A stretch of 12,907 nucleotides of DNA from Tannerella sp. (GTDB taxonomy: Bacteria; Bacteroidota; Bacteroidia; Bacteroidales; Tannerellaceae): assembly GCA_031261145.1 (NCBI GenBank), contig JAISJX010000401.1:1-12907 (forward strand), in the 5' to 3' direction. Under the pieces are notes generated by a model. The model was not told the DNA's origin. It did not search any database and saw only the letters and a list, made by a program, of their open reading frames with translations. The first letter of the stretch is position 1, and each line of letters starts with the position of its first letter. This document shows positions 1 through 7,195 of the stretch, one piece after another. The translations under genes and the position numbers were made by a program.

Positions 1-224
1 GGAACATGGATACGGAAAAAATCTATTCGGATCAATTTGTCCGTTACACCAGAGGTGAATTTGTCGATTATGGCGTCGGGTTCGAAGCCAATCAGACTTT
101 AACCTATTACGAAATCTATCATGCGGGCGCCGAAATCCCTTTTCAGAATAAAAAAAATGCTGCAAATGATACGTTATCCGTCGAAACTGATACAATAAAC
201 GTAGAAAATGCGCCTTCGGACTAA
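1..224 (+). CDS. LptC/OstA-like LPS export protein, C-terminal fragment
   Basis: Partial gene: the frame is open from the window edge and stops at 222-224, giving about 73 visible residues. The segment around TEKIYSDQFVRYTRG followed by GVGFEANQTLTYYEI resembles the C-terminal end of Bacteroidota LptC/OstA-like periplasmic proteins, where an E/K-IYSD-x-FV strand is followed by a G-x-GFE-x-N repeat typical of the beta-jellyroll Lpt fold. LptC passes lipopolysaccharide from the inner-membrane LptBFG extractor to the LptA bridge. The last 25 or so residues (after FQNKKN) are polar, Thr/Asp/Asn-rich and probably disordered. The next gene is an envelope foldase, which fits an envelope-biogenesis neighbourhood. 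The family call rests on a short tail, so it is moderate; the reading frame itself is secure. Confidence 0.6.
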   Translation, partial: NMDTEKIYSDQFVRYTRGEFVDYGVGFEANQTLTYYEIYHAGAEIPFQNKKNAANDTLSVETDTINVENAPSD

Positions 225-263
225 AAAAAAAGGCAAGAAATGGCTATGCAATTTTTTTTTTTT
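223..263 (+). repeat. A9 tract and T12 tract between lptC-like gene and ppiD
   Basis: An A9 run (223-231) begins in the upstream stop codon and a T12 run (252-263) follows 20 bases later. They could pair into an A/T-only stem, so this may be a weak terminator remnant. The T12 run also directly abuts the putative -7 promoter element of the next gene. Confidence 0.5.
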
Positions 264-264
264 A

Positions 265-272
265 TACCTTTG
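265..272 (+). promoter_or_regulatory. Putative Bacteroidota -7 promoter element for ppiD-like gene
   Basis: TACCTTTG matches TAnnTTTG exactly and lies 42 bases before the ATG at 315. No good TTTG is present at the expected distance upstream, because that region is mostly the T12 run. The promoter is therefore plausible but only half supported. Confidence 0.4.
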
Positions 273-314
273 TGCCCTTAAATAAAGAATAATAAATTAT
301 AGTAAAGATATAGA

Positions 315-2483
315 ATGGCTACATTAGAGAAAATTAGAAACCGAGCCGGATTATTGGTGGTGGTTATTGGGTTGGCATTGTTTGCTTTTATCATCGGAGA
401 TGCGTTGAATTACGGGTCTTCTTATTCAAGAGGGTCGCAGGAACAAGTGGCGACTGTAGATGGTACTCCTATTAACTATCACGACTATCAATCCCGGATC
501 GAAGAGATGACAAGGGTTTACAAAATGAGGTCAAACACAAACACGCTCTCGGATGAGTACAACACCCAGATTAGGCAAGGCGTTTACAGTTCGATGGTGC
601 AGGAAATCGTGTTGGGCGAAATTTACAAAAAGTCGGGTATAACCGTGACGCCGGAAGAATTGTTCGATATGATTCAGGGTGAAAATGTCTCCCCGATGGT
701 TCAGCAATTCCCCTACTTCCTGAATGAAAACGGTGTTTTTGACAAAGCGAGAGCGCTGAATGTGCTGAAAACAATCGAAAATATCGACGCCGTACCGGTC
801 GAAAACCGCTCGGAAGTGGAAAGCGTGCGCGATTATTGGTTATTCTGGGAACGCAACCTCAAACAGCAGAAGTTAGAAGAGAAATACACAACCCTGCTAA
901 CGAAAGCCATTGTAGCTAATCCGCTCGAAGCTAAAAATGCGTATGACGCTACGCTCGAAAACTCGGATATTGTATATGCCTTGCAACCTTACAACACCAT
1001 TTCGGATAGTTTGGTCAATGTGAGCGACAGCGAAATAAAAAAATTATACGACCAACGGAAAGAACAATATAAGCAAAGTGAAACGAGAGTGGTCGATTAT
1101 ATTGCCGTGAATATCCTCCCAAGTCAGGAAGATTATGATAACGCCAGTGAAGATATTGAAAAAACGAAAGCGGAATTAGAGACTTCCGCCGATATAGCCG
1201 ATATTTTGAGTAACAGCCCCGAAGTGCCTTATATTGACGTATTTTTGTCGGAGAAAGACTTGAACATGTATATCTCCGAAAACGGGTTGAATGCCGATAT
1301 GGTACCGTTTATTACATCGGCTGAAGTCGGTGATATCAAAGGCCCGTTATTCAGGGATAGCCGTTTTCACGTGGTGAAGTTGGTTGATAAGGTGGTTGCG
1401 CCTGACTCCATAAAAGTGAGCAGCATCATCCTGATGGATCAGAGCGGAAATAACGACGCTTTGACAACATTAAGCGACAGTTTGCTCAACGTCCTGAAAG
1501 CCGGGGGCGACATTGATGCGTTAGCTGACCAATACTCCGTTCAACCGGCACAAACAGGCGGTGGCGACTTGGGTTGGCTGACGGAATTTAGCGCCTCGCG
1601 TATGTACGGCGAAGAATTTGAGAAAGCCGCTTTTGCCACAGCGCTCAATCAGCCGGTCATTGTAAAAGCTCCTTATGGCGTACACCTGATAAAGGTAACG
1701 GCCAAAACAGCCAATGTGCCTAAATACAAAATCGGATACGTCCTTTCGACGGTTACGCCCAGTTCAAAGACATACAGCAAACTGTATAACGAACTGAATC
1801 AATATATTTCAAAGAATAACACCAGTGAAAAAATCGAGGCTTCGGCCAAAGAAGCCGGTTATGAATTGGTTTCAAATGCCAGCGTTGCCAGTACCGACCG
1901 TAATTTAGGCCCTATTACCGACGCACGCCAGGTGGTTCGCTGGGCTTATGAAAAATCAACCAAAGGCGAAGTATCCGACATATTTGAGTGTAACAAAAAT
2001 ACGGTCTTTGTGATCGCCGTTCGCAAAGGAACGGTGGCGGAAGGTTATCAATCCCTGCGCTCGCTAACGCCGGTGCTGAGAGCGGAACTTGCCACCCGGA
2101 AAAAAGGCGAACAAATTGCGGCTAATCTGAAAGCGAAAAACCTCCATTCGGTGGAGGCTTACGCACAAGCAATGAATTCGCAAGTGGATACCGTACGGTT
2201 TGTCAATATGAGTACGCCGCGTATCACCGGTATCGGTCTGGAACCGGTATTAAATGCAAAAATCGCCTATACCGCGCCGAATCAATTGAGTGAACCGGTC
2301 ATCGGACAAAATGGAGTGTATGTTTTCAATATATTCAACCGCACATCGGAAGCCGGAGCTTACGACGAACAAAACCAGATTCGTACATTGGAAGCGACCA
2401 ATGCCTACCGCGTAGGCTATCAGGTCGTACAAGCATTGGTTGGACGCGCGAATATTAAAGATAACCGGATCCGGTTTGATTAA
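315..2483 (+). CDS. PpiD/SurA-like membrane-anchored peptidyl-prolyl isomerase
   Basis: A 722-residue envelope foldase. Residues 1-11 are basic and cytoplasmic, and residues 12-30 form one membrane helix (AGLLVVVIGLALFAFIIGD), which anchors the protein in the inner membrane with the rest in the periplasm. Residues about 40-190 match the SurA_N/PpiD chaperone region. A parvulin (rotamase) domain spans about 365-465, with the diagnostic GGGDLGW at 415-421 and YGVHLIKV at 454-461. Two flanking stretches (about 255-358, ending FHVVKLVDK, and about 560-675, ending NGVYVFNIFNR) look like degenerate parvulin copies; this is my reading and not certain. The family helps fold outer-membrane and secreted proteins. 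The ATG at 315 is chosen because it gives the short basic segment before the anchor. I see no strong ribosome site, only an A/T-rich leader, as is usual in Bacteroidota. Confidence 0.9.
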   Translation: MATLEKIRNRAGLLVVVIGLALFAFIIGDALNYGSSYSRGSQEQVATVDGTPINYHDYQSRIEEMTRVYKMRSNTNTLSDEYNTQIRQGVYSSMVQEIVLGEIYKKSGITVTPEELFDMIQGENVSPMVQQFPYFLNENGVFDKARALNVLKTIENIDAVPVENRSEVESVRDYWLFWERNLKQQKLEEKYTTLLTKAIVANPLEAKNAYDATLENSDIVYALQPYNTISDSLVNVSDSEIKKLYDQRKEQYKQSETRVVDYIAVNILPSQEDYDNASEDIEKTKAELETSADIADILSNSPEVPYIDVFLSEKDLNMYISENGLNADMVPFITSAEVGDIKGPLFRDSRFHVVKLVDKVVAPDSIKVSSIILMDQSGNNDALTTLSDSLLNVLKAGGDIDALADQYSVQPAQTGGGDLGWLTEFSASRMYGEEFEKAAFATALNQPVIVKAPYGVHLIKVTAKTANVPKYKIGYVLSTVTPSSKTYSKLYNELNQYISKNNTSEKIEASAKEAGYELVSNASVASTDRNLGPITDARQVVRWAYEKSTKGEVSDIFECNKNTVFVIAVRKGTVAEGYQSLRSLTPVLRAELATRKKGEQIAANLKAKNLHSVEAYAQAMNSQVDTVRFVNMSTPRITGIGLEPVLNAKIAYTAPNQLSEPVIGQNGVYVFNIFNRTSEAGAYDEQNQIRTLEATNAYRVGYQVVQALVGRANIKDNRIRFD

Positions 2484-2560
2484 TTTGTATATTGATACAT
2501 AGTATATTTCGTGTAGCCCCGAAAAGAGAAGTACACGATAACAAAAAAATATGGGAAACG

Positions 2561-2586
2561 GAGAACGGCAAACAATTGCTGTTCTC
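2561..2586 (+). terminator. Hairpin downstream of ppiD-like gene
   Basis: An 11-pair stem (2561-2571 with 2576-2586, one G-U wobble) closes a 4-base ACAA loop. It is followed by TGTTCTGTTT, which is only moderately U-rich. It could terminate transcription after the foldase gene or act as an attenuator in the rlmN leader. Confidence 0.5.
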
Positions 2587-2590
2587 TGTT

Positions 2591-2608
2591 CTGTTTATTC
2601 CGAAACAG
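2591..2608 (+). other. Second small hairpin in the ppiD-rlmN gap
   Basis: CTGTTT (2591-2596) can pair with AAACAG (2603-2608) around a 6-base loop. It begins five bases after the larger hairpin. The 175-base gap (2484-2658) otherwise holds no recognised gene or known riboswitch class that I can identify. Near its start, TTTG at 2484-2487 and TATATTTC at 2503-2510 form only a poor promoter match, with a 15-base spacer. Confidence 0.35.
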
Positions 2609-2658
2609 GTAACCGGCGCATTTAATGGCCGTTAATATAGTATTATTAAAAAAGTAAC

Positions 2659-3696
2659 ATGGATATGGAATCGAAAACACGTCTGCTGGGAATGACAACA
2701 GAAGAATTGAAAGGCGTCGCAGCACGGGTGGGACTGCCCGCTTATGCGGCTGCGCAGTTGGCGGACTGGCTTTATAAGAAAAAAGTAACCTCCATAGCCG
2801 ACATGACCAATATCGCCCTGGCAAAACGTACGTTGCTGGAAGAGAGCTACGAAGTGGGCGCACTTCCGCCAACCGAAAAATTGATTTCCGCCGACGGCGC
2901 CATTAAATATCTCTTCCCTGTCGCTTCGGGGCGCTTTGTCGAAAGCGTCTATATCCCTGCTGATGAACGGGCGACGCTCTGTGTCTCCTCACAAGTGGGT
3001 TGCAAGATGAATTGTCTTTTTTGCATGACGGGAAAATCCGGTTTTCAGGCAAACCTGACGACCAACGAGATATTGAACCAGATACAATCCATTCCCGAAG
3101 CGGACACCTTAACGAATATCGTTTTTATGGGAATGGGCGAACCGTTTGATAATACAATTGAGTTGTTCAAAACGCTGGAAATCCTGACAGCGCCTTATGG
3201 TTACGGCTGGAGTCCGAAACGAATTACCGTTTCGACCGTAGGCGCGATGAAAGGTCTGCAACGCTTTCTGGATGAGAGCGCCTGCCATCTGGCCATCAGC
3301 CTGCACTCCCCCTACCCCGAAGAACGCCGCACCCTGATGCCGGTGGAGGCCGCCTACCCGATAGAAGAGGTCATCCGTTTGGTGAAGCCGTATGATTTCA
3401 CCCATCAACGGCGCATTTCATTTGAATACATTCTGTTTGAGGGCAAAAACGACTCGCTGCAACATGCAAAAGCATTGATTCGTTTGTTGAGAGGACTTTC
3501 CTGCCGGGTAAATCTGATTCACTATCATGCGATCCCGAACGTGCCGCTAAAAAGTTGCGTGCCGAAAAAGATGGAATGGTTCCGGGACGAATTGAATGCG
3601 GGAGGTCTCGTCTGTACGATCCGATCATCCAGAGGCGAAGATATTTTAGCCGCATGTGGAATGCTATCTACCAACGAATTACATAAAAACATGTAA
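2659..3696 (+). CDS. rlmN: 23S rRNA (adenine2503-C2)-methyltransferase RlmN
   Basis: A 345-residue radical-SAM enzyme that methylates C2 of A2503 in 23S rRNA and, in many bacteria, A37 of some tRNAs. The radical-SAM cluster motif CxxxCxxC is seen as CKMNCLFC (C115, C119, C122). It is followed by MGMGEP at 157-162, which binds SAM. The C-terminal RGEDILAACG motif supplies C333, matching the methyl-carrying cysteine of the family. The N-terminal part (about 1-95) is the usual small helical RNA-binding domain. Length and motif order are normal. The start could be 2659 or the second Met at 2665; both follow an A-rich leader (AAAAAAGTAAC). The gene has no close partner: it is 175 bases from the foldase gene and 68 bases from the next gene, which has its own promoter. 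Confidence 0.96.
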   Translation: MDMESKTRLLGMTTEELKGVAARVGLPAYAAAQLADWLYKKKVTSIADMTNIALAKRTLLEESYEVGALPPTEKLISADGAIKYLFPVASGRFVESVYIPADERATLCVSSQVGCKMNCLFCMTGKSGFQANLTTNEILNQIQSIPEADTLTNIVFMGMGEPFDNTIELFKTLEILTAPYGYGWSPKRITVSTVGAMKGLQRFLDESACHLAISLHSPYPEERRTLMPVEAAYPIEEVIRLVKPYDFTHQRRISFEYILFEGKNDSLQHAKALIRLLRGLSCRVNLIHYHAIPNVPLKSCVPKKMEWFRDELNAGGLVCTIRSSRGEDILAACGMLSTNELHKNM

Positions 3697-3709
3697 AAAC
3701 TTCCACAAA

Positions 3710-3739
3710 ATAGTCGTTTGTCTCATAATAATAGACTAT
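3710..3739 (+). repeat. Inverted repeat ATAGTC-N18-GACTAT across the promoter
   Basis: ATAGTC (3710-3715) and its exact reverse complement GACTAT (3734-3739) bracket the -33 element and run into the -7 element. This is where a dimeric repressor could sit. A chance 6-base inverted repeat in A/T-rich DNA is also possible. Confidence 0.35.
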
Positions 3740-3744
3740 ATTTG
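3717..3744 (+). promoter_or_regulatory. Bacteroidota-type promoter for the DUF4837-pdxA-lipid gene run
   Basis: TTTG at 3717-3720 and a perfect TAnnTTTG match, TATATTTG at 3737-3744, are separated by 16 bases, slightly short of the usual spacing. The predicted transcript would start close to 3750, leaving a short leader before the ATG at 3765. No other convincing promoter lies before 8923, so this one probably drives all six genes. Confidence 0.6.
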
Positions 3745-3764
3745 TCAATAAAATTAATGTTCAA

Positions 3765-4835
3765 ATGAAAACAGCTACTTTTACTTCGATTATTGGACTA
3801 CTCTTACTGATGCTTGGAGCATGTAACTCATCCTCATTGGGTACAAATGCAACCGGGATGACGTATGAAATTGTAGTCGTGACAGACAAACCCGCATGGG
3901 ATAGTACTGTCGGTGAGGTTCTTAAAAAAGAACTCTATATGGATGTTCCGGGACTGCCGCAATCCGAGCCGTCCATGAGAATCATTCATGTAAAGCCTGC
4001 CGATTTTAACGGCATGATGACGTATGTCCGTAATATCCTGTTGCTTAATGTGGATAATACCCAATTCACCAAAGTCTCTCTTAAAAGTGAGAAAAACAGA
4101 TGGGCCGGCGGACAGGTAGTTGTTACAATCACAACGCCCGACGAGGCTACTTTGGCGGAATATATGACGGAACACCCTGGCGTGTTAGTCGATTATTTCA
4201 CAAAAATGGAGATGGAACGGACGGCTGCAACCTTCAATGATGCGTATAGCAGGGTGGTTTCAAATAAGTTAAAAGAGAAATTCGACATCACGTTGAAGGT
4301 TTCGACGGATATTGTATCGTGGAAAGATACGACCGATTTCTTTTGGGCGTCTAACGATGCCAATTCAGGCCGGTCGGATATCGTCGTATATACGTTCCCC
4401 TACACAGATTCGGAGACCTTTACAAAGGAATATTTAATTGCTAAGCGCGACTCGATTCTGGGAGCGAATATTCCGGGTTCATTTCCTAATTCGTATATGT
4501 CAACGAACGAAGCGTCAGTGACATTCACGCCAAAAGCGGTGAACGGAAAATATTGCGGCGTGTTGCGCGGATTGTGGGAAACGAAAGGCGACATGATGGG
4601 CGGCCCGTTTGTCAGCTTTGCCCGCGTGGACGAGACACGTAACTTGGTGGTGGTCACTGAGGGATTCGTTTTTGCCCCGGAATCGGATAAGCGGAAATAT
4701 ATCCGCCGGTTGGAAGCATCCTTATATACGTTGCGCCTGCCCGGCGAAACCGACGAGCAACTCGCAGCCGAACAGGATAATAAAATAAAAATTCCGACGG
4801 ATTTGGAAAACTTATACAGAGATATTAAAGAATGA
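3765..4835 (+). CDS. DUF4837 family lipoprotein
   Basis: A 356-residue protein with a classic lipoprotein signal: a Lys after Met, a hydrophobic core (IIGLLLLMLG) and a lipobox ending GAC, with the lipidated cysteine at C20. The mature protein starts CNSSS. The body resembles the DUF4837 family found mainly in Bacteroidota, whose function is unknown. Visible landmarks include YEIVVVTDKPAWDS near residue 35, a region about 180-215 rich in Asp and Trp (SWKDTTDFFWAS), and the segment RGLWETKGDMMGGPFVSFARVD, after which the protein ends in a charged tail. It is likely anchored in the periplasmic or outer-membrane leaflet. It is the first gene after the promoter at 3717-3744 and lies 12 bases before pdxA, so the two are probably co-transcribed. 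No catalytic motif is recognised and no function is claimed. Confidence 0.85.
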   Translation: MKTATFTSIIGLLLLMLGACNSSSLGTNATGMTYEIVVVTDKPAWDSTVGEVLKKELYMDVPGLPQSEPSMRIIHVKPADFNGMMTYVRNILLLNVDNTQFTKVSLKSEKNRWAGGQVVVTITTPDEATLAEYMTEHPGVLVDYFTKMEMERTAATFNDAYSRVVSNKLKEKFDITLKVSTDIVSWKDTTDFFWASNDANSGRSDIVVYTFPYTDSETFTKEYLIAKRDSILGANIPGSFPNSYMSTNEASVTFTPKAVNGKYCGVLRGLWETKGDMMGGPFVSFARVDETRNLVVVTEGFVFAPESDKRKYIRRLEASLYTLRLPGETDEQLAAEQDNKIKIPTDLENLYRDIKE

Positions 4836-4847
4836 TAAAATAAATAC

Positions 4848-5954
4848 ATGGAAGAAGAATTGATAAAGGTCGGGATTACCCAAGGCGACATCAATGGCGT
4901 TGGATACGAGGTGATTCTGAAAACTTTTGCAGATGAACGGGTGGTGGAATTTTGTACGCCCGTTATCTATGGTTCGTTGAAGATCGCCCTTTTTCATCAA
5001 CAAACGATGAATCAGCCTCCGGTGAGTCTCAAGGTGATCGACAAACCGGAAAATGCCGTCAAAGGGAAGGTCAACCTGATTAATTGCGTCGGCGACGACG
5101 TCAAAATTGAGTTGGGACAATCGACCGCCGAAGGAGGCTTAGCCGCTTATCATGCTTTGGAAGCGGCTGTTGCCGACGTCAAAAGAGGCGCGATCGACGC
5201 CCTGCTGACGGCTCCGATCAGCAAATATAACATCCGGAGCGAAAGCTTTCAGTTCCCGGGACATACCGAATATTTAGAGGAAAAATTCGGTGAGGACGGG
5301 AAATATAAATCGTTGATGATTCTGGCGAATGACCAGTTGCGCGTCGCATTGGCCACCGGCCATGTCCCCCTGAGCGAGGTGAAAACGCAACTCACACAGC
5401 AATTGATTATCAACAAACTGATGATTTTCAACGCTTCGCTAAAACAAGATTTCAGCGTAATCAAACCGCGTATTGCCGTGCTCTCCCTGAATCCTCATGC
5501 CGGCGATAAAGGCGTGTTGGGTACGGAAGAAGAAACGGTGATCGCTCCGGCCATGTATGAGGCCGAAAAAAGAGGAGTGATGTCGTTTGGGCCTTATCCC
5601 TCCGATGGTTTCTTCGGTTCGCGGATGCACCTGAAATTTGACGGCATCCTGGCCATGTATCATGATCAGGGATTAGCGCCGTTCAAAGTGCTGGCGATGG
5701 AAAACGGCGTAAACTATACCGCCGGATTGCCTGTTATCCGTACGTCTCCGGCGCACGGAACGGCTTTCGATATTGCCGGTCAGAATTTGGCATCCGAAAT
5801 ATCGTTCCGCCAGGCGCTCTACTCTTTGTTGGATATTTACCGGAGCCGGAAAATCTACCGGCAAATTACGGCTAATCCATTGCGCAAACAGTATGTGGAC
5901 AGGGGCGGAGATAATGTGAAACTGGATTTGACGAAAGAAGAACCGAACGAATAA
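4848..5954 (+). CDS. pdxA: 4-hydroxythreonine-4-phosphate dehydrogenase PdxA
   Basis: A 368-residue NAD-dependent enzyme of the DXP-dependent pyridoxal-phosphate pathway. It oxidises 4-phosphohydroxy-threonine, and PdxJ uses the product. The three metal-binding histidines are present: H172 (GHVPL), H217 (NPHAGD) and H272 (YHDQG). Each sits exactly six residues beyond E. coli H166, H211 and H266. Further family motifs are TAPISK at 121-126, PGHTEYL at 137-143, and HGTAFDIAG at 303-311. The N-terminal GDINGVGYE replaces the proteobacterial GDPAGIGPE, a form I associate with Bacteroidota PdxA. Length is slightly above the usual 330 or so because of the charged C-terminal tail. It lies 12 bases after the DUF4837 gene and 16 bases before the cytidylyltransferase. 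No metabolic link to the lipid genes is evident. Confidence 0.95.
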   Translation: MEEELIKVGITQGDINGVGYEVILKTFADERVVEFCTPVIYGSLKIALFHQQTMNQPPVSLKVIDKPENAVKGKVNLINCVGDDVKIELGQSTAEGGLAAYHALEAAVADVKRGAIDALLTAPISKYNIRSESFQFPGHTEYLEEKFGEDGKYKSLMILANDQLRVALATGHVPLSEVKTQLTQQLIINKLMIFNASLKQDFSVIKPRIAVLSLNPHAGDKGVLGTEEETVIAPAMYEAEKRGVMSFGPYPSDGFFGSRMHLKFDGILAMYHDQGLAPFKVLAMENGVNYTAGLPVIRTSPAHGTAFDIAGQNLASEISFRQALYSLLDIYRSRKIYRQITANPLRKQYVDRGGDNVKLDLTKEEPNE

Positions 5955-5970
5955 AATTAAACTGGAAAAT

Positions 5971-6456
5971 ATGTTTAAGGATAAAACCATCGTATATACA
6001 TCCGGGACATTTGATATGTTTCATTATAATCATCTGAGGATGATTAATTATGCCCGCAGTTTGGCGGATATTCTGATTGTGGGCGTGAGCACGGACGAGC
6101 TTGTTTCGTCCTACAAGGCTAAACCGATTATCCCGTTTACCGAACGCCTTCAGATTATTGAAGCGCTGAAAACGCCGGACATTGTGATTCCGCAACATAC
6201 GCTGGATCATACGGAGATTGTCAAAAAACTGAATATTGACGCATTTGTGGTGGGTGATGACTGGTTCGGAAAATATGACTACCTGAAAGACATGGATGTA
6301 CAGGTTTTCTATTTCCCTTACGGGACGGGCGTATCGTCCTCGTCCCTCAAAAAAATCATTTATGATTCCTACGAAAAAAATCTGCAACAGGAACGGCAAG
6401 CCAAACCTCATTCGGTGAAGATTCAGGATGAGGAAACAGCGACCCGAAAAAATTAA
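5971..6456 (+). CDS. TagD-like cytidylyltransferase family protein
   Basis: A 161-residue protein of the small nucleotidyltransferase Rossmann family that includes glycerol-3-phosphate and ethanolamine-phosphate cytidylyltransferases. These enzymes join CTP and an alcohol phosphate to give CDP-alcohol and pyrophosphate. The signature GTFDMFH-x-x-H is at residues 12-21, the conserved ER of FTERLQII is at 58-59, and a GVSSSSLK motif at 120-127 corresponds to the RTEGISTS-type nucleotide-binding loop. The odd point is HYNH at 18-21, with Asn where the family normally has Gly (HxGH); both histidines are kept. The last 25 or so residues are charged and probably disordered. The gene is followed after four bases by a reductase and then by a CDP-alcohol transferase, which supports a CDP-alcohol product. 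The alcohol cannot be read from sequence: glycerol, another polyol or an amino alcohol are all possible. Confidence 0.82.
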   Translation: MFKDKTIVYTSGTFDMFHYNHLRMINYARSLADILIVGVSTDELVSSYKAKPIIPFTERLQIIEALKTPDIVIPQHTLDHTEIVKKLNIDAFVVGDDWFGKYDYLKDMDVQVFYFPYGTGVSSSSLKKIIYDSYEKNLQQERQAKPHSVKIQDEETATRKN

Positions 6457-6460
6457 ACGT

Positions 6461-7189
6461 ATGGCAAAACATGCTCTAATTACGGGAGGAACTAAAGGAA
6501 TCGGAAAAGCAGTGGCTTCTTGTCTGGCGAAAGAAGGCTATCATCTGTTATTGACATACCGTTCGGATCAGGCCGCCGCCAATGCGACCGCCGAAACCAT
6601 CCGGATGCAATACAACGTGGAAGTAACGGTGATACAAGCGGATAGCTCGAATCCGAAATCCATTGACGACATCGCTCAGTATCTGTCGGAGGCGTCATGG
6701 ACATTGGACGCCCTTGTGCTCAATGCCGCACTGACTTACCGGAAATCATTCGAGGATATGGAGTTATCCGAATGGGAGCGCGTTTTCTTTGCCAACGTAC
6801 ATTTTCCCGTATTTTTATTGCAACGGCTCATCGGACGCATCAATCCCGGCGGAAGCGTTGTTTTCACCGGCTCGCTGATGGCCATTGAGCCTCATGCGAC
6901 GTCGCTTTCGTACGGAGTGACCAAAGCCGCCGTTCATGCACTGACCCAAAATTTAGTCAAATTCCTGTTGCCTTATCAGGTGCGCGTCAATGCCGTAGCG
7001 CCGGGATTTGTGGATACGGAATGGCAAAAAGATAAACCGGCGGAAATCCGCCGGAGTATTGAGAGTAAAGTCGCCCTGGGACGCTTTTGCGAACCGGAAG
7101 AATTGGCGGAAGTTTATAAAATGTTGATTACGAATAATTATTTCAATGGTGAAATAGTCGTTGTAGATGGTGGTTATTCGTATAAATAA
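6461..7189 (+). CDS. SDR family NAD(P)-dependent oxidoreductase
   Basis: A 242-residue classical short-chain dehydrogenase/reductase. Cofactor binding is shown by TGGTKGIG at 8-15; the active site is S138 (FTGSLM), Y151 and K155 (YGVTK), and N112. PGFVDT at 181-186 and a C-terminal VVDGGYS complete the fold. The usual NNAG is LNAA at 87-90. It resembles FabG in layout, but its place between a cytidylyltransferase and a CDP-alcohol transferase suggests that it reduces a keto or aldehyde precursor of the head-group alcohol. The pairing recalls bifunctional CDP-ribitol synthases, in which a cytidylyltransferase is joined to an SDR reductase; that analogy is inference. I chose the ATG at 6461, four bases after the previous stop. 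An in-frame ATG at 6428 would add an 11-residue basic leader before the nucleotide-binding strand and overlap the previous gene. Confidence 0.88.
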   Translation: MAKHALITGGTKGIGKAVASCLAKEGYHLLLTYRSDQAAANATAETIRMQYNVEVTVIQADSSNPKSIDDIAQYLSEASWTLDALVLNAALTYRKSFEDMELSEWERVFFANVHFPVFLLQRLIGRINPGGSVVFTGSLMAIEPHATSLSYGVTKAAVHALTQNLVKFLLPYQVRVNAVAPGFVDTEWQKDKPAEIRRSIESKVALGRFCEPEELAEVYKMLITNNYFNGEIVVVDGGYSYK

Positions 7190-7195
7190 AAAAGA

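Noticed and set aside
4400..4894. Minus-strand open frame of 164 codons opposite the DUF4837 gene
   Set aside because: It lies antisense to a well-supported lipoprotein gene, and its translation has no recognisable domain. The same holds for the other long antisense frames at 5872-6411 and 11911-12438.
6428..6460. Upstream in-frame ATG for the SDR gene
   Set aside because: It would add a short basic leader (MRKQRPEKIKR) before the usual SDR N-terminus and overlap the cytidylyltransferase by 29 bases. The ATG at 6461 gives the normal family start and a four-base gap.
6461..7189. FabG (3-oxoacyl-ACP reductase)
   Set aside because: The fold and catalytic residues are compatible, but NAA replaces NNAG and the gene is not beside fatty-acid synthesis genes. 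The broader SDR call is safer.
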